NCBI GenBank assembly: GCA_963576565.1
Contig: OY755048.1
Coordinates: forward strand, 9,091,984 to 9,155,983
Reading direction: 5' to 3'
DNA from: Aspidapion aeneum
Lineage: Eukaryota; Arthropoda; Insecta; Coleoptera; Brentidae
Length of the DNA: 64,000 bases
Every line of letters starts with the position of its first letter. Position 1 is the first letter of the stretch. A program made the position numbers and the translations under genes. The notes under the pieces were generated by a model, which saw only the letters and a list, made by a program, of their open reading frames with translations, did not search any database and was not told where the DNA came from. This document shows positions 1 to 10,532 of the stretch, piece after piece.

Positions 1-923
1 TAAAAGAGTCCTATCGTCGAGACAAGAGACCCATTGTATCTCGCATAACGAGACGGGATGAGAGAAGGCCTTCTCTCGTCTCGTCTCGCCTCCCGGCAAC
101 ACTGAAAAAGTCACTTTTTAATAAAACATTAATTAATCATACGTGGTACCGAAGGGTCTTTATTATTTTACTATTTATTCGCCTCATTATCAAAATTATA
201 AAGATAAGGCCACTTGTCACAACATAATAAACACACAAATAGCTATTTTTAAATATCTTGAGAACTAAGTTAAATGATGACTTGCAGATTTCAATCATTT
301 GTGTAAGGTAAAACTGTTAATGAGATTCTATCTAAATTTTTAAAGATAAGTAAGTTCTTAGGTTTTGTAATTTTTTAAAAATTTTCTTTATTAAAGGAGT
401 ACAAATTTGGTCATACGTCAAGCAGATTGGCCTTTTTTAGGCTTTTATTAATAATATAATTGGAATAAATAATAATAATGAATTTAGTCATCACATAGAG
501 CTAATTTTTATTTAATGAAAAAGTTATATTTTTATTCCTTTCCTGTGGGAAAGTGACATAGAGGTATGAGTTAGGGGTCCAAATTATGCAGAACTTTTCA
601 AGAAATATAAATATGGTATAATCTGTCTACGTTTGTTATTCATTTCGTCAAGAAATCCCATTTTTCGGTACGGTCTCTAGAGGGGAGCTACAGAAACAAA
701 ATTATTTAAGGGACATCGGAAGACCCGATTTTGTCAAAAAAGTTTTTTACCGAAATTGTAACGATAGTAGTTTCTGAAATAATTCCGGCTGCAATCCTTT
801 ATAGGACACTCTGTATATTCACTTGATTCAATATTTTTGTTTTCTGTGACATGCGAGAAATTGTAAATGTTTTACTATAAGTTTTGCGACCAAAAGCATG
901 GACTGCAGTTATACTTTATTCAC
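1..923. other. AT-rich intergenic sequence, nothing identified
   Basis: No coding stretch with recognisable similarity is visible. A GC-richer patch near 45-110 holds a short palindrome (gagaaggccttctc). Around 700-830 the text resembles the ends of dispersed insect MITEs (a 'ggacactctgtatatt' phrase) but no second end could be paired with it. Confidence 0.5.
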
Positions 924-2165
924 TTCATGCACTTTTCATGTTAATGCGAAGTTGACTTCAGGCTCCAGGGTAGCTATTCTGAATCTTGAACGATATGTGA
1001 CCAATCACATAACCCCTTTGACCAAGAGCAAACTCTGAGCGGTCGCCCGCTCTTCAGAGTTAGTGAATTATTACGCGTTTGAAGTGAAATCTGTTCTCCT
1101 GCCTCATACCGACTTAATGTTTCTCCGGGGTACGGGGCAGGAGAACAGATTTCACTTCAAACGCGTAAAATTCACTAAGTCTAAAGAGCGGGCGACTATA
1201 TCATTGCTCGAAACAAGTCATTTCGCACAACACGCGACCGCTCAGAGTGTGCTATTGGATAGTAGAAAAAGCTTGCGCAATGCAGGTCTTTTCGCATAGC
1301 ACGTGACGGCTCGGAGCTAATTTAAAGCTTGCCATTGGCCAAAGCATGTGATGGGAACTGTCACATCGTTCAAGACCCAGAATAGCTACCCTGGGGTTGA
1401 AAGCCCTTACCCTGAAAATACAATTCCACTTATTGGAAATCTGTCAAACTTATGCCAAATAAAATATGGCGGCCCAAAAATAAAAAACAAAAGGATTTGG
1501 GAAAATTCATAATTTTTTTATTTTTTCATTAATTTCTTTTAAGTTAATTTTATTTTATTGAGATTATAGTGCACTTTTTTAAAAACTAGTAATCACTTGC
1601 ATTTGTGAGGTTTCTGTCCCAAAATGGTATATTCCTCAACAACGTGTTTTATTTTTCGTGTTTCTTGCGTTTTATAGAGAAACTGCTGATTTTTCGAAAA
1701 AATCACAGGATATAAGAAACATGTATATTCAACCGAATGAACAAGCTGTATCCATACTGCGTTTAATTTTTTTCATAGGTTAAAAAGTTTTCGATTTATG
1801 CTAAAAAAACTACGAAATTGGCCTACGGTTCACTTTTTCATAAATGTTTCAATTCTAAATCACATGATCTAATTTTTTATTTTTTGTAGTCTATATTCTG
1901 TCAAATATGACGGTTTACATATGGTCGAGCGACCCACGACTTTGCACCAATGTTTTCCCGATTAAAATTATACCGTAGGGCAACCTCTTGGAACCCAAAT
2001 GGAACATCGGGGAAAGGTAATTTAAAGCTCTACAGAAAACAACTTTACCATTTTTCCCTTAAAATAACAGCTTTTCTCAAAAATTATAAAAACTTCAATA
2101 TATCATATGTTACTATTTAGCGCTTGGTGACCTCCGTTATTTTAGCTTATTAATGCGAATTTGAC
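924..2165 (+). repeat. ~750-bp dispersed repeat, plus-oriented copy (interrupted)
   Basis: This copy begins with 'ttcatgcactttt...ttaatgcgaagttgactt' and runs through landmarks that recur elsewhere: 'atggcggc', 'ttatagtgcactttt', 'gtctatattctgtcaaatat', 'ttgcaccaatgtttt', 'ggtaatttaaagctctac' and 'acctccgttattttagc'. The same landmarks occur inverted at 2220-3192 and in the same orientation at about 44100-45090. The foldback element at 965-1394 interrupts the tip of this copy. No coding capacity is seen. The opposed copies make a large imperfect palindrome. Family unknown; probably a non-autonomous DNA element or a satellite-like unit. Confidence 0.7.
965..1394. mobile_element. Foldback/MITE element inserted in the 750-bp repeat
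   Basis: The outer ends are inverted: 'ccagggtagctattctg' at 965 pairs with 'cagaatagctaccctgg' ending at 1394, and the similarity continues inward over 'tcttgaacgat...gtga'. A stronger inner inverted repeat has arms at about 1042-1103 and 1136-1196, almost identical (shared core 'tgaagtgaaatctgttctcc'). The element interrupts the end of the ~750-bp repeat, which is uninterrupted at 3150-3180, so it is a nested insertion. No coding capacity. The target duplication is not clear. Confidence 0.75.
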
Positions 2166-2219
2166 TTAAGAGATTAAAAGTTATTTTTAAGACCAAACAT
2201 GAAGTAGGCAAGAAGCTAA

Positions 2220-3192
2220 GAATTTTTATAAAAGTGCACTATAATTTAAATAAAATAAAATAATTAGTTTAAAAAGAATCGGTTCACGAATGAAGTTATG
2301 AATTTTTTGAAACTGTTTTCTTTCATTTTTAAGGCGCCATCTTGTATTTGGCATGAGTTTTACAGATGTCCAATAGGTCAAATTGTTCCAAAACAGAAGT
2401 GCTTTCAGCCTCTGACGTCAAATTTGCATCTGCATGCCAAAATAACGGAGTTTACCGAGCTACTAGATTGTGATATATTATGATAATGTAATGAAGTTTT
2501 TTATATTTTTGATGAAAGCTGTAATTTTAGGAGAAAAATGGATAACAATTTTTTGTAGACCTTTAAATTACTTTTCCACCGATGTACCCTTTAGGTTCCT
2601 AAAGGTATCTTCAAGGTACGAAAAATAGTAGGGAAACATTGGTGCAAAATCAAAGGTTGGACATACAATTTAAACACTCATATTTGACAGTATATAGACT
2701 ATTGAAAATTAGCTTACGTTATTAGGAATGGTAGAGCCTTTAAATTTTTGAAGCATTTTTTCTACTTTTGTAACTTTAACTTATGGTACAAATAAGGCCA
2801 ACTCTGGATACAACTTGCCAATACACACTTTTTTGTATGATTTTTTTGTAAACTTATTAGTTTCTCTATAAAACGAAAAAAAAAACACGACAAAAAAACC
2901 ATGTAGTTTGAGGAATATATTTTTCTTCAGGCACAAAAACTTTCAAAATGCAAGTAATTATTAGTTTTAATAAAACTGCACTATAATCCAAATAAAATTA
3001 GTTTGAATAAATTCGGTTAAGAAATAAAAAAGTTGTGAATTTTCCAAAATTTTACTGTTATTCATTTTTGAGCCGCCATACTGATTTTTGCACGAGTTTG
3101 ACAGATGTCCAATAAGTCGAATTGTGTTCCCAAAGATAGGTAGTTTCAACCTCCGGAGTCAACTTTGCATTAACATAAAAAGTGCATGAAGG
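2220..3192 (-). repeat. ~750-bp dispersed repeat, minus-oriented copy plus partial unit
   Basis: Read on the minus strand from 3192, this contains one full unit (to about 2440) followed directly by the first ~200 bp of a second unit (2430-2220, with 'gccaaatacaagatggcgcc'). So the repeat was tandem in this arm. It lies head-to-head with the plus-oriented copy ending at 2165. Landmarks shared with the other arm include 'gacagatgtccaata', 'aaaactgcactataat' and 'tttgacagtatatagac'. Confidence 0.65.
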
Positions 3193-3197
3193 CTGTA

Positions 3198-3738
3198 CGC
3201 ACAGTACATCGCGGTCTATTTTTTAAATAATAAGTAACAGGCTGAATTTTCTTACATAGGTTTATCTTGCTGAGGCGAACAACTTTTTCCTTTGTGAAAA
3301 TTCTTGTGTGTGATTCCTAACAAAGTGCGCGGGCGTAGAAATCTTTAGAGCTTCGAACTGACTAAACCAAAATGCGATTTTAGCGAAAATGTTCTTATTA
3401 CCTTTTCTCACATTTCTTAAGCCACAGAAAAGAAAAGCAGCTGGTTACTTATTCTGTACTGATACTTTTTTCATTTAATAAATTACAAGATGAAAAAAGG
3501 AACAGTAAACAAATGTAACCAGCCATTTTTCTTTCTGTGGCTTAAGCAATGTGTGAAAAGTCAAACACTGGCAACATTCAGTCCGAAGCTTAAAAGATTT
3601 TTACGCCTGCGCACTCTGTTAGGAATCACTTTCAAGAATTTTCACAGAGGAAAAAGTTGTTCGCCTCGGCAAGATAAACCCATGTACGAAAATTCTGCCT
3701 GTTACTGATCTCTTAAAAAATATACTGATGTGCTGTGG
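3198..3738. mobile_element. Foldback MITE of ~540 bp
   Basis: Nearly the whole element is two inverted arms. 'aagtaacaggctgaattttc' near 3231 pairs with 'gaaaattctgcctgttact' near 3690; 'gaggcgaacaactttttcct' pairs with 'aggaaaaagttgttcgcctc'; and the centre pairs 'aagccacagaaaagaaaa' with 'tttctttctgtggctt'. The outer ends (cagtacat...ctattttttaa / ttaaaaaatatactgatgtgctg) pair more loosely. It abuts the 750-bp repeat. No coding capacity and no clear target duplication. Confidence 0.75.
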
Positions 3739-4410
3739 ATTATATTAAGTAATTGCTTGGACTTGGTAGATTTAAACTGAGATAAGTAGGTCTATTTAGA
3801 GACAATACTAAAATAAACATGCAGATCAAAGGAACACATTTATTTCCATGATGGGGGCTAGGAAGAACCGTTGCATTTAATTTTCACTAGAAAGAATATC
3901 GTCTGTGTACTGTGTGCAGATCAAAGAAACAGTTTATTTTTTCGCTCAGAGGCGTAAATACAGGGGGAATCAACTCTATACCCCACAATAAGCAGATTTT
4001 TTCGAAACAAAACAAAACAAGAAAACTTTTTGTTCGATTTACATTTTAATGATAACATGACGACAAGGGCGTAATTAAGGAAGACCAATAGGAAGAAGCT
4101 GCTCCTTCTTTCTAAACAGATATTTTTAATAAATAAAGAATGCTAGTATATTATTAAATTGTAGAAAAATAATGTAAATTAAGTGGAGTAATAAACTTTT
4201 AATTATTAACATTACCATTATTAATAGTAATACAAAAATATTATACATAATGCATAACTTTTACAAATTTCAACAAAAAATTGCCACTTAATAAAAAAAA
4301 TTGTATTTTGAATGTCATTCGAGGGGATAATCCATATTATGGTGGAGTCGTTGAATAGGAATCAAACAGGTTTTCGTCTTCCTCCACTAATTTTTAGTTT
4401 GTTTTAGACA
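3739..4410. other. AT-rich spacer, no identified feature
   Basis: Nothing was recognised except the phrase 'gtgcagatcaaaga/gaaca' followed by 'tttatt', seen twice (about 3820 and 3916), which may mark a short degenerate duplication. Confidence 0.4.
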
Positions 4411-4460
4411 AATAGTCCCGACATGTTTCGTAAGTAGAAACTTGCATCTTCAGGGGATAT
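4411..4460 (-). ncRNA. Candidate hammerhead ribozyme of the minimal (Penelope-like) type
   Basis: On the minus strand the order is: UCCC (4457-4454), CUGAAGA (4453-4447, fitting the conserved CUGANGA), an imperfect stem II with 'gcaag' and 'cttac' arms, GAAA (4429-4426), CAUG, UC (4421-4420 region), then GGGA (4419-4416). UCCC/GGGA can form stem I. The palindromic CAUG would be a very short stem III, as in the small hammerhead variants described with Penelope-like retroelements, which work as dimers. Stem II has a mismatch and a bulged U. No Penelope coding sequence was found next to it, although Penelope-like fragments lie at 36-37 kb. Activity is not shown by sequence alone. Confidence 0.5.
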
Positions 4461-5225
4461 TACTACACTAAACAAGCACAACATTTAAAAAAAACTGGTT
4501 AAAAAACTTTGCCTATAGCTACTAAAATGGTTAAGTCATAAAAATTTTGATGACATACGCGCCCTTGGATAACAAACATATAAGTTTAAATTATTTGAAA
4601 ATAGTTAGTAAATAATCTCAAAATTGACTACTTTTATCCTTACATTAAAATTTTTTTATTTTATTAAAGCTGTATTTGCTAAAAATTTTGGCCAGACTTG
4701 TAATAATGCAAACAGTCGTAATTTTGAATAAAAATTTAAAAGATGATACAAGTTTAAACAACTCTGGCTACGGCACTGTATTTCGCTATAGGTTTATTTT
4801 GCTTGTTTACTTTAAAATTTTGCAAATAACGAAACGGGGAAAGAGATATCCTACCCGAGAAATATCTTTAGCTTTATGTATGCTTCTTGTTAGTGAAACA
4901 ATAACGGAAATGCCGTTTGGGGATGTACTTCAATTCTCTAAACATCTGTATTGAAAATCGCTTTTTGTATCATATTTGCGAAATAAGTATGCACATCACA
5001 TTTAGAAGGTCTCTCCCGATTCCCAAATGCCCTTGTTTCAAATTGATGTTGCGGCATTTTTTATTTTTATCCGACTTCCCATGTTACGGAGATTATTTTA
5101 TTTTTATTTTGAAAGCTTTAAGCCTCTAAGTCCCAGTGGTTGCAGTGGAGAGCCTTTTAAACCCTAAAACCCTCCACTAAATACACACAGGTACTACTTG
5201 CTTCTTATTCCTTATAATATTAAGA
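4461..5225. other. AT-rich spacer, no identified gene
   Basis: Short open stretches (for example 4676-4954) show no recognisable domain. No repeats shared with the rest of the window were noticed. Confidence 0.4.
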
Positions 5226-5472
5226 GTATACTTGAAAGTGATCGATTTGTGTACTAAACCATAGAAATAGAAGCTTCAGCCCTTCAGCTACGTGGTGTCA
5301 TCATTAGATCCTGACAAGGCCCCTGGGACGTGAAGAAGTTGACTGCACATTGGTGAGTACTCTTGTTTTCGACTTTCCGTTGTGTGATTTACAGCAATTA
5401 ACCTACTTAATTTTCGTGATTATGTATCAATTATTATGTTTGTTAGCTATCGTTTTTCTAACTGCGGGTAAA
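5226..5472 (+). repeat. Diverged LTR fragment related to the BEL1 LTR
   Basis: The segment matches the reverse complement of the BEL1 LTRs (8676-9102, 21509-21958): 'acttgaaagtg', 'ttcagcccttcagctacgtg', 'atcattagatcc', 'ggtgagtac', 'cagcaattaacctac' and the terminal 'atcgtttttctaa' followed by 'tgcggg'. The outer part of the LTR is missing. No internal BEL sequence is attached, so it is best read as a truncated solo LTR in the opposite orientation to BEL1. It is clearly more diverged than the two BEL1 LTRs are from each other. Confidence 0.75.
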
Positions 5473-5605
5473 CAAGCGCATCGAGCTCTATGTTTTTGAA
5501 TTCTTCTAGATCTTGGAAGTAAGGAAGAACAAGAACGTTATACGAGTTGTCTTTTAAGATTTGCATATATAGCTGGAATGTAACAGTAGATAAATTTTAA
5601 AGACT

Positions 5606-6190
5606 TTATTGTTTCTCGAAGTATTCGCCACGAATATTAATATACTTTTGCATGCGCTCAACCCAGGTGTAATTCCACTCGATTGTTGATACTGTCAAAA
5701 TTGCAATCCTAAAGGTGTCGACGGCTTCTTCTGGCGACTGAAATCTCTGACCACGCAGTCCATTCTTAATTTTCGGAAAAGTATAGAAATCGTTGTGACT
5801 GTATGGAGGATGGTTTAACAATACGACGTTTCTAGAACGGATGACTTTTGTTGGCTTTTCTTTATCTTGGAACACCCAAACCAACGACTGACGTTTATTT
5901 TCCGGTACAATTGATAGGTCTCCTGCCTCAAAGCGGTCTAAAATTTTCTTAGACCAATTTAGGTACCCTTGTTTTTTTCTGTTCTTCGGTTAACAGATGC
6001 GGTATTCAGCGGGAAACTAATTTTCTTACCCCTAAGTCTTTATACAAAATTTTTTGAGTTGAAGTCTTATAAATCCCCAATGAAGCCTCAATCTCGTGAT
6101 ATGTCGATCTTCCGTGATAAGCATGCGCAGAGCATCGATGTTTTGCTGGGTGACAGCCGTTTTTGGTTCATCGCACAGTGATATGGCTAG
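5606..6190 (-). pseudogene. mariner transposase remnant (internally deleted)
   Basis: The C-terminal part (5884 to 5606) reads as mariner transposase: 'VWVFQDKEKPTKVIRSR', then a loss, then 'LLNHPPYSHNDFYTFPKI', 'LRGQRFQSPEEAVD', 'ISTVEWN'-like text and the ending 'RGEYFEKQ', typical of the mariner C-terminus. Further upstream (about 6190-5960) pieces of the N-terminal helix-turn-helix region appear in other frames ('AVTQQNIDALRMLI', 'EASLGIYKTSTQKIL', 'LGVRK'). The central part carrying two of the three catalytic Asp residues is largely deleted, and stops and frameshifts interrupt the rest. The third Asp position in the conserved 'HPPYSPD' context is lost (HPPYSHND). Non-functional. Terminal repeats were not identified. 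Confidence 0.85.
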
Positions 6191-7265
6191 GTGAGAAAGC
6201 GGTCAAGAGTTATTTTGTCATTAATAAAGAAAATTGTAAAGCTTCTTTTGGTTTCGCTAGTTGTTTCCTTAGTCTAACTTTTTGCATACCTTTTATATTT
6301 CTTAACATTTTTTCAATATCAATGAAATTTCATTTCAGTTCTTTGTTTATAGGAAGCGAACGAACTGTAAATAAAAAATTAATTTAGCCTTATAATATTA
6401 AAAGTTAATAAAAAGTAAATATTTTTAATGAATGTTGGCATATTTAAAAAATAAACAAATGTATTTGTTGAATATAATATATAACAAATAGCTAAATATA
6501 ACATGTTTCAGAATACACAATTTATTAACAAGACATATTATACAAGTGAAATTAAAGAAAGAAAAATAAGAAAAAAAATTATTGTGTGTGTTTGAGACCA
6601 CACGGCAGAAGTGTAAACTTTAACAAGGCGAAATTAATAATATTGGCCCATAACATATTCTGCAAAGCGGACCGAACTGAACTCTTCTGTGTATATCGCT
6701 CGCTGAATGTTTCTTACAGTTAGTCGACTCGAGCCGATTTCAACCGAATGAGCGTTACATAGCCGAGCCTGACGGCTCAGTTCAATTCACTGCCCACAAA
6801 AACTGCTAAATGCACCTAAAGAAGTTTACACTTCAAAAAAAAATTTTCTGTGTTCGACCGGGGCCATACCAACGAGAAACTGTCGACTAATGTGATGCTT
6901 CATTACCGAAAACAGAAATCAACTCGGCAAGGCATTCTTATTTAGATAATTTACTTCGAAAGTTGTCAAAAATTATATCCCGAAAATGCTCTGGTTTCAT
7001 TCCATTTTTCGACTGATTTGTTAACTTAAATAATTCACTGTAGCCATAAAACTAAATATGTCTGTCCTTTTGAACTTAGGTTTGGTAAAGATTGAGGTTA
7101 GGTTTTAGTTCGATTAGTGTTGCCCTCTATGTTACTATATGTCAAATATAAAAGAAAGCCGTCGTATCTCGTCCTGACAATGCCAGAAAAGTCATACAGG
7201 AGACGTCTTATGCTTTCAGGTACCTCCTTGTCTCTGCGACTGCGAAATTAGTCGTTTGCCGGTAT
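6191..7265. other. AT-rich spacer with one hairpin
   Basis: No coding similarity seen. It contains the short inverted repeat described at 6608-6834. The GC-richer patch at 6650-6790 is inside that hairpin. Confidence 0.4.
6608..6834. repeat. ~227-bp element with short terminal inverted repeats
   Basis: 'gaagtgtaaactt' at 6608-6620 is the exact reverse complement of 'aagtttacacttc' at 6822-6834. The interior is more GC-rich than its flanks ('gactcgagccgatttc', 'gccgagcctgacggctcag'). It could be a small MITE. No target duplication was identified. Confidence 0.4.
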
Positions 7266-7274
7266 GTTTAGATG

Positions 7275-8623
7275 CGCAGCCCACGAGAAAGACCGGACCG
7301 GGCGCGGAAATATCACGTGACTGTCATTATAAAACATGTGTGTTTTCAGTTTTGGTATGTTTACGGCGATTTTTTTTAAATAAATTAATTAATTTATGTG
7401 AATTTTATCAAAGTTATTAAAATAACGCAGCCCACGAAAAAAGACTGTAGTGGGCTGCGTTAAAATAATTAATGGCTAATGAGTAAATTATAAAGAAAAT
7501 ACATATAAGATAAACAATGCCGCGAATGTGTAACTAGTGTTGTTCCTTGTCGGTCCAACTATAAAACTGAAACCTAATATGTTGCAAACGGGAAAGAGGT
7601 GGTAAAAGATAAGATCTTGGATAAGATTGATCAAGTAATAGACACCCTTAGTGACATTTGCGATAGTGAGAGTGAAAAATGTGTTCAGTTGTCATTTCTT
7701 ATTGAACAACTAGGTCTCTTGAAAAGGTAACCTGAGAATCGAAGATATGGTGGATACACTTTAATGTTGGCTTCATCTTTGTTTATCCACTCATCCAGTG
7801 CATACACATCAATTTACAATTCTAAGGTAATATGTCTTCCGCACCCTCGCAATATTAAAAAACTGATTTGTAAAATATTGTCAACTGATATCAATCTCTC
7901 TGGTAGTGTGAAATATTTAAAAAGTAAAATACAGCTTTTAAAAGAACATGAGTTGGTAGTTAACTTACACTTTAATGAAATAAATATTGAACTTTGTGCT
8001 GGGTAATTTTTCAAAAAATTATTGACGACCACTACAATCAGTTCATTGAATGTGAAAACCATCTCACTTATTCGCAAAATCACTTGTTTCTTTTTAATAA
8101 ATTATTGTGGAATGTTTTATATTGAAAATTTTTCTTCAGATAACTCTAGTGAGTGTGTTGTGGAGAAAAACTATTGTCAGAGCTTGAAAAAATTAGTTTA
8201 AGGGCATGTAAAGTTTTTTTAAATAATTTTATTAAAAAGCACAATGATTTAGTGTCTGCTAATAAATCTTTGAATAAGAACTCAAACAAAGATGAGGACA
8301 CTCAAAGAAAAATTAAAAAACTAAATGCTTAGGTTTGATATGTCGAATTTTGAAAGACTTGTATAGATTTGAAGTTACTAACGATATTATGTAACTAATG
8401 TATGTACCTGAAGATATTAGAGTGCAAATTTTATATAATTTTTTATTTTATAGATTCAGTTCTATTATCCATAATAAACACATATATCAGCAATTAATTT
8501 ATTTAAGTTGTGTAAAAACATATAATATATTAAGCAATACAATAAGAATCCTGGGACTCCTAGGATCACGTGACCGCCGGCTTGCTTATAACGCGCCATG
8601 GCCGGTCTTTATCGTTGGCTGCG
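7275..8623. mobile_element. P-like DNA transposon remnant with target duplication
   Basis: The element is bounded by 'gtttagatg' on both sides (7266-7274 and 8624-8632), an 8-9-bp target duplication. Its ends are inverted: 'cgcagcccacgagaaagac' at 7275 matches the complement of the right end (about 8600-8623), and similarity extends to a shared 'tcacgtga'. At 7430-7465 the terminal motif recurs as a small internal hairpin ('cgcagcccac' ... 'gtgggctgcg'). It carries a decayed transposase fragment. An 8-bp duplication and the transposase text fit the P-element superfamily; a 9-bp duplication would fit Mutator-like elements equally well. Confidence 0.8.
7686..8006 (+). pseudogene. P-element/THAP9-like transposase fragment
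   Basis: In one frame, with a stop after 'LGLLKR', the text runs 'ENRRYGGYTLMLASSLFI', 'SAYTSIYN' and 'VICLPHPRNIKKL'. This follows the pattern 'RRYS...FALTLYFYSPKAYxYLR...LPHPxTIRKW' found in P-element/THAP9-type transposases just before the catalytic domain. No THAP zinc finger and no catalytic acid residues can be followed, and downstream the frame is closed by several stops. It sits inside the element at 7275-8623, whose target duplication agrees with this superfamily. The superfamily call is from pattern memory only. Confidence 0.55.
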
Positions 8624-8675
8624 GTTTAGATGAGTGGCATGTATTCTAAAGAGGCAGTGATCTGTTATAATTTTA

Positions 8676-9102
8676 TGCCCGCAATTAGAAAAACGATAAC
8701 TGCAGTGGACTGTATATATTTTAATTAATGAAAGCGCGAACAGACATAAATATATTGATACGAATCACGAAATAATCAAAGGTCCATAGGTTAATTGCTG
8801 TTACCACACAACAAAAATCAGAAACAAAGTACTCACCAGTTTGCAGCCAATTTCTCCACGTTCCAGGGGCCCCTTTCTGGATCTAATGATGGCACCACGT
8901 AGCTGAAGGGCTGAAGTTTCCAGTTCTATGCTTCAGTACACCAAAATCGAGCACTTTCAAGTGTAGAAATTTGTAATAGTTGGAGAAAGTAAATTAACAC
9001 GCCATTTTCTCGAGGCGGTAGAAAAGGATCTCCCCGATTCTTGGTGCGCATTGTGTGGTTTTAAAAAGTAAAAACAACCGCGAAATTTAGCGGGAGCTAA
9101 CA
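8676..9102 (-). repeat. BEL1 3' LTR
   Basis: On the plus strand it runs from 'tgcccgcaattag' to 'cgggagctaaca' (TG...CA). It is nearly identical to 21509-21958 but lacks a ~40-bp segment (gtcaaaatgcgcg...) present there. The polypurine tract (minus strand ggagggcagtta, 9103-9114) adjoins its inner edge, which fixes the boundary. Confidence 0.9.
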
Positions 9103-9337
9103 TAACTGCCCTCCAAAACACACAATTTTCGAATATCAACCGGACAGATATAGATATAAGAAAAAATGATCGACCGATAAATATAAATGAATGAAAAACA
9201 GAAAAGTAGCGTAAGTTTATTTAGACATAACGAAAACCCGAAAAAGGCAAAACAAACAAACAAAAATTCAAAAAAAATAAAAATAAAGAAAAACCTATTG
9301 TAATACCCGGTAATAGGTAGAAAAATTAAAATTAGTT

Positions 9338-10066
9338 TTAATTCGGCAAGAGGCACAATTTTACAACTGGCCGCTTGTAAACACCGGTAGCCGTTCGTAC
9401 CGTCGCTACACGCACTTGACCGTCTCCGCCGGGATGCAATTCGAGAACCCGAAGGGTCAAAAAATGCCCAGGGGTAAGAGGTTGAAGATCGTGTGGGTCT
9501 GAAGAGGCAGGAGATAAAGGGCGACTATTAAGTACAGCTTCTATGCGACATGTAAGGGTGGACATTTCCATGATGGACAACTTCTGGTCGCCGACAACTC
9601 GAACAAAGTGAGTTTTAAAACTTTTGACGCCAGCTTCTGCCAGGCCATTGAAATGTGGACTGAGAGGAGGTCCCAGATGCCAACGAATAGAAAGTCTGGT
9701 GGACGCACTTCTTGCGTAATCAAGTAATTGGTTACGAAACCCTATAAAATTACTGCCCTGATCTGACCAGCATTGCGTCACGCTTCCACGTCTGGAAATG
9801 AATCGATGGAATGCACCTACAAACCCTTCGGTGGACAGTTCCATGGTTAATTCCAAATGCACGCAATGTGTGGCCGTACAGACAAACACACAGACATTCG
9901 ATTTGAAAGCTTTACAACCACGGTAACCATGAGGAATCACAACGAAAGGTCCACAAAAGTCGATAGCTACACTCGAAAAAGGTTTAAGTTGATTGATTCG
10001 ATGAGCGGGAAGTGAACTCATTATGGCCGGTCTATAGGGTTTAGGGTTGATTCTAAAACATTGCAA
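9338..10066 (-). pseudogene. BEL1 integrase core with truncated C-terminal domain
   Basis: This encodes the retroviral-type integrase core of BEL1, which would join the cDNA to the host chromosome. All three catalytic acids are visible: Asp in 'AIDFCGPF', Asp in 'WSDQGSNFIG', Glu in 'GLAEAGVKSF'. The start of the frame still holds part of the zinc-binding region ('CFRINPKPYRP'). The C-terminal domain of BEL integrases is reduced: text jumps from 'LTPGHFLTLR' straight to 'VLELHPGGDGQVRVATVRT', skipping the ~80-90 residues normally between them. So the frame is open over 242 codons but the C-terminal domain has an internal deletion. It is separated by a frameshift from the upstream part at 10130-10414. 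Confidence 0.88.
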
Positions 10067-10129
10067 ACACTTGGATATGGTTCTTTGAATTTCCCGTCTG
10101 GCAGATAATATCCAAAATTAAAAAATGTA

Positions 10130-10532
10130 TTAGTATTGTTGTATAGGATGAAGGTATTGTCGATGAGTGGACTCGATAAGAAGAGTAGTTAAACGATGGT
10201 TACTCGAAAGTAAGACGGGGTGTTTTGCAGAATAAGACAAAAGGTCAGATTTTTGTAATCTGCCACCGACTCTAATGATATTATTTTCATCAAGAAAAGG
10301 TGAAAGTTTTCGAAAAGGCTTCGGTATTGGTTTATGCTTAGATAACGTGGAAAAAAGCTCAGAAAAGCAAGAACCTTGAACGCGTTTGATAAGAAGGTAT
10401 AACGCACTTTGCATCTCACAAAAAGGTTAACTATTCGAAGGACATAACAAATGATACGTTGAATTTTTGATATAGATGAATATTTGATAAGAAGGTGATC
10501 TAAGAAGTTAACGTCAATTATCGCATTGCAAC
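10130..10532 (-). pseudogene. BEL1 linker and integrase N-terminal zinc-binding region
   Basis: Text such as 'LLIKYSSISKIQRIICYVL' (about 10500-10440), 'FRKLSPFLDENNIIRVGGRL' and 'SNHRLTTLLIESTHRQYLHP' is the conserved BEL segment between RNase H and integrase, including the first His of the HHCC zinc site. It is interrupted by frame changes (near 10420 and at 10130). The E3 insertion cuts the upstream end exactly at 10532/10533; the 8-bp duplication attgcaac (10525-10532) lies in this coding sequence. Confidence 0.85.

Noticed and set aside
4676..5129. Overlapping small plus-strand ORFs
   Set aside because: No recognisable domain, signal or repeat; length is within chance for AT-rich DNA.
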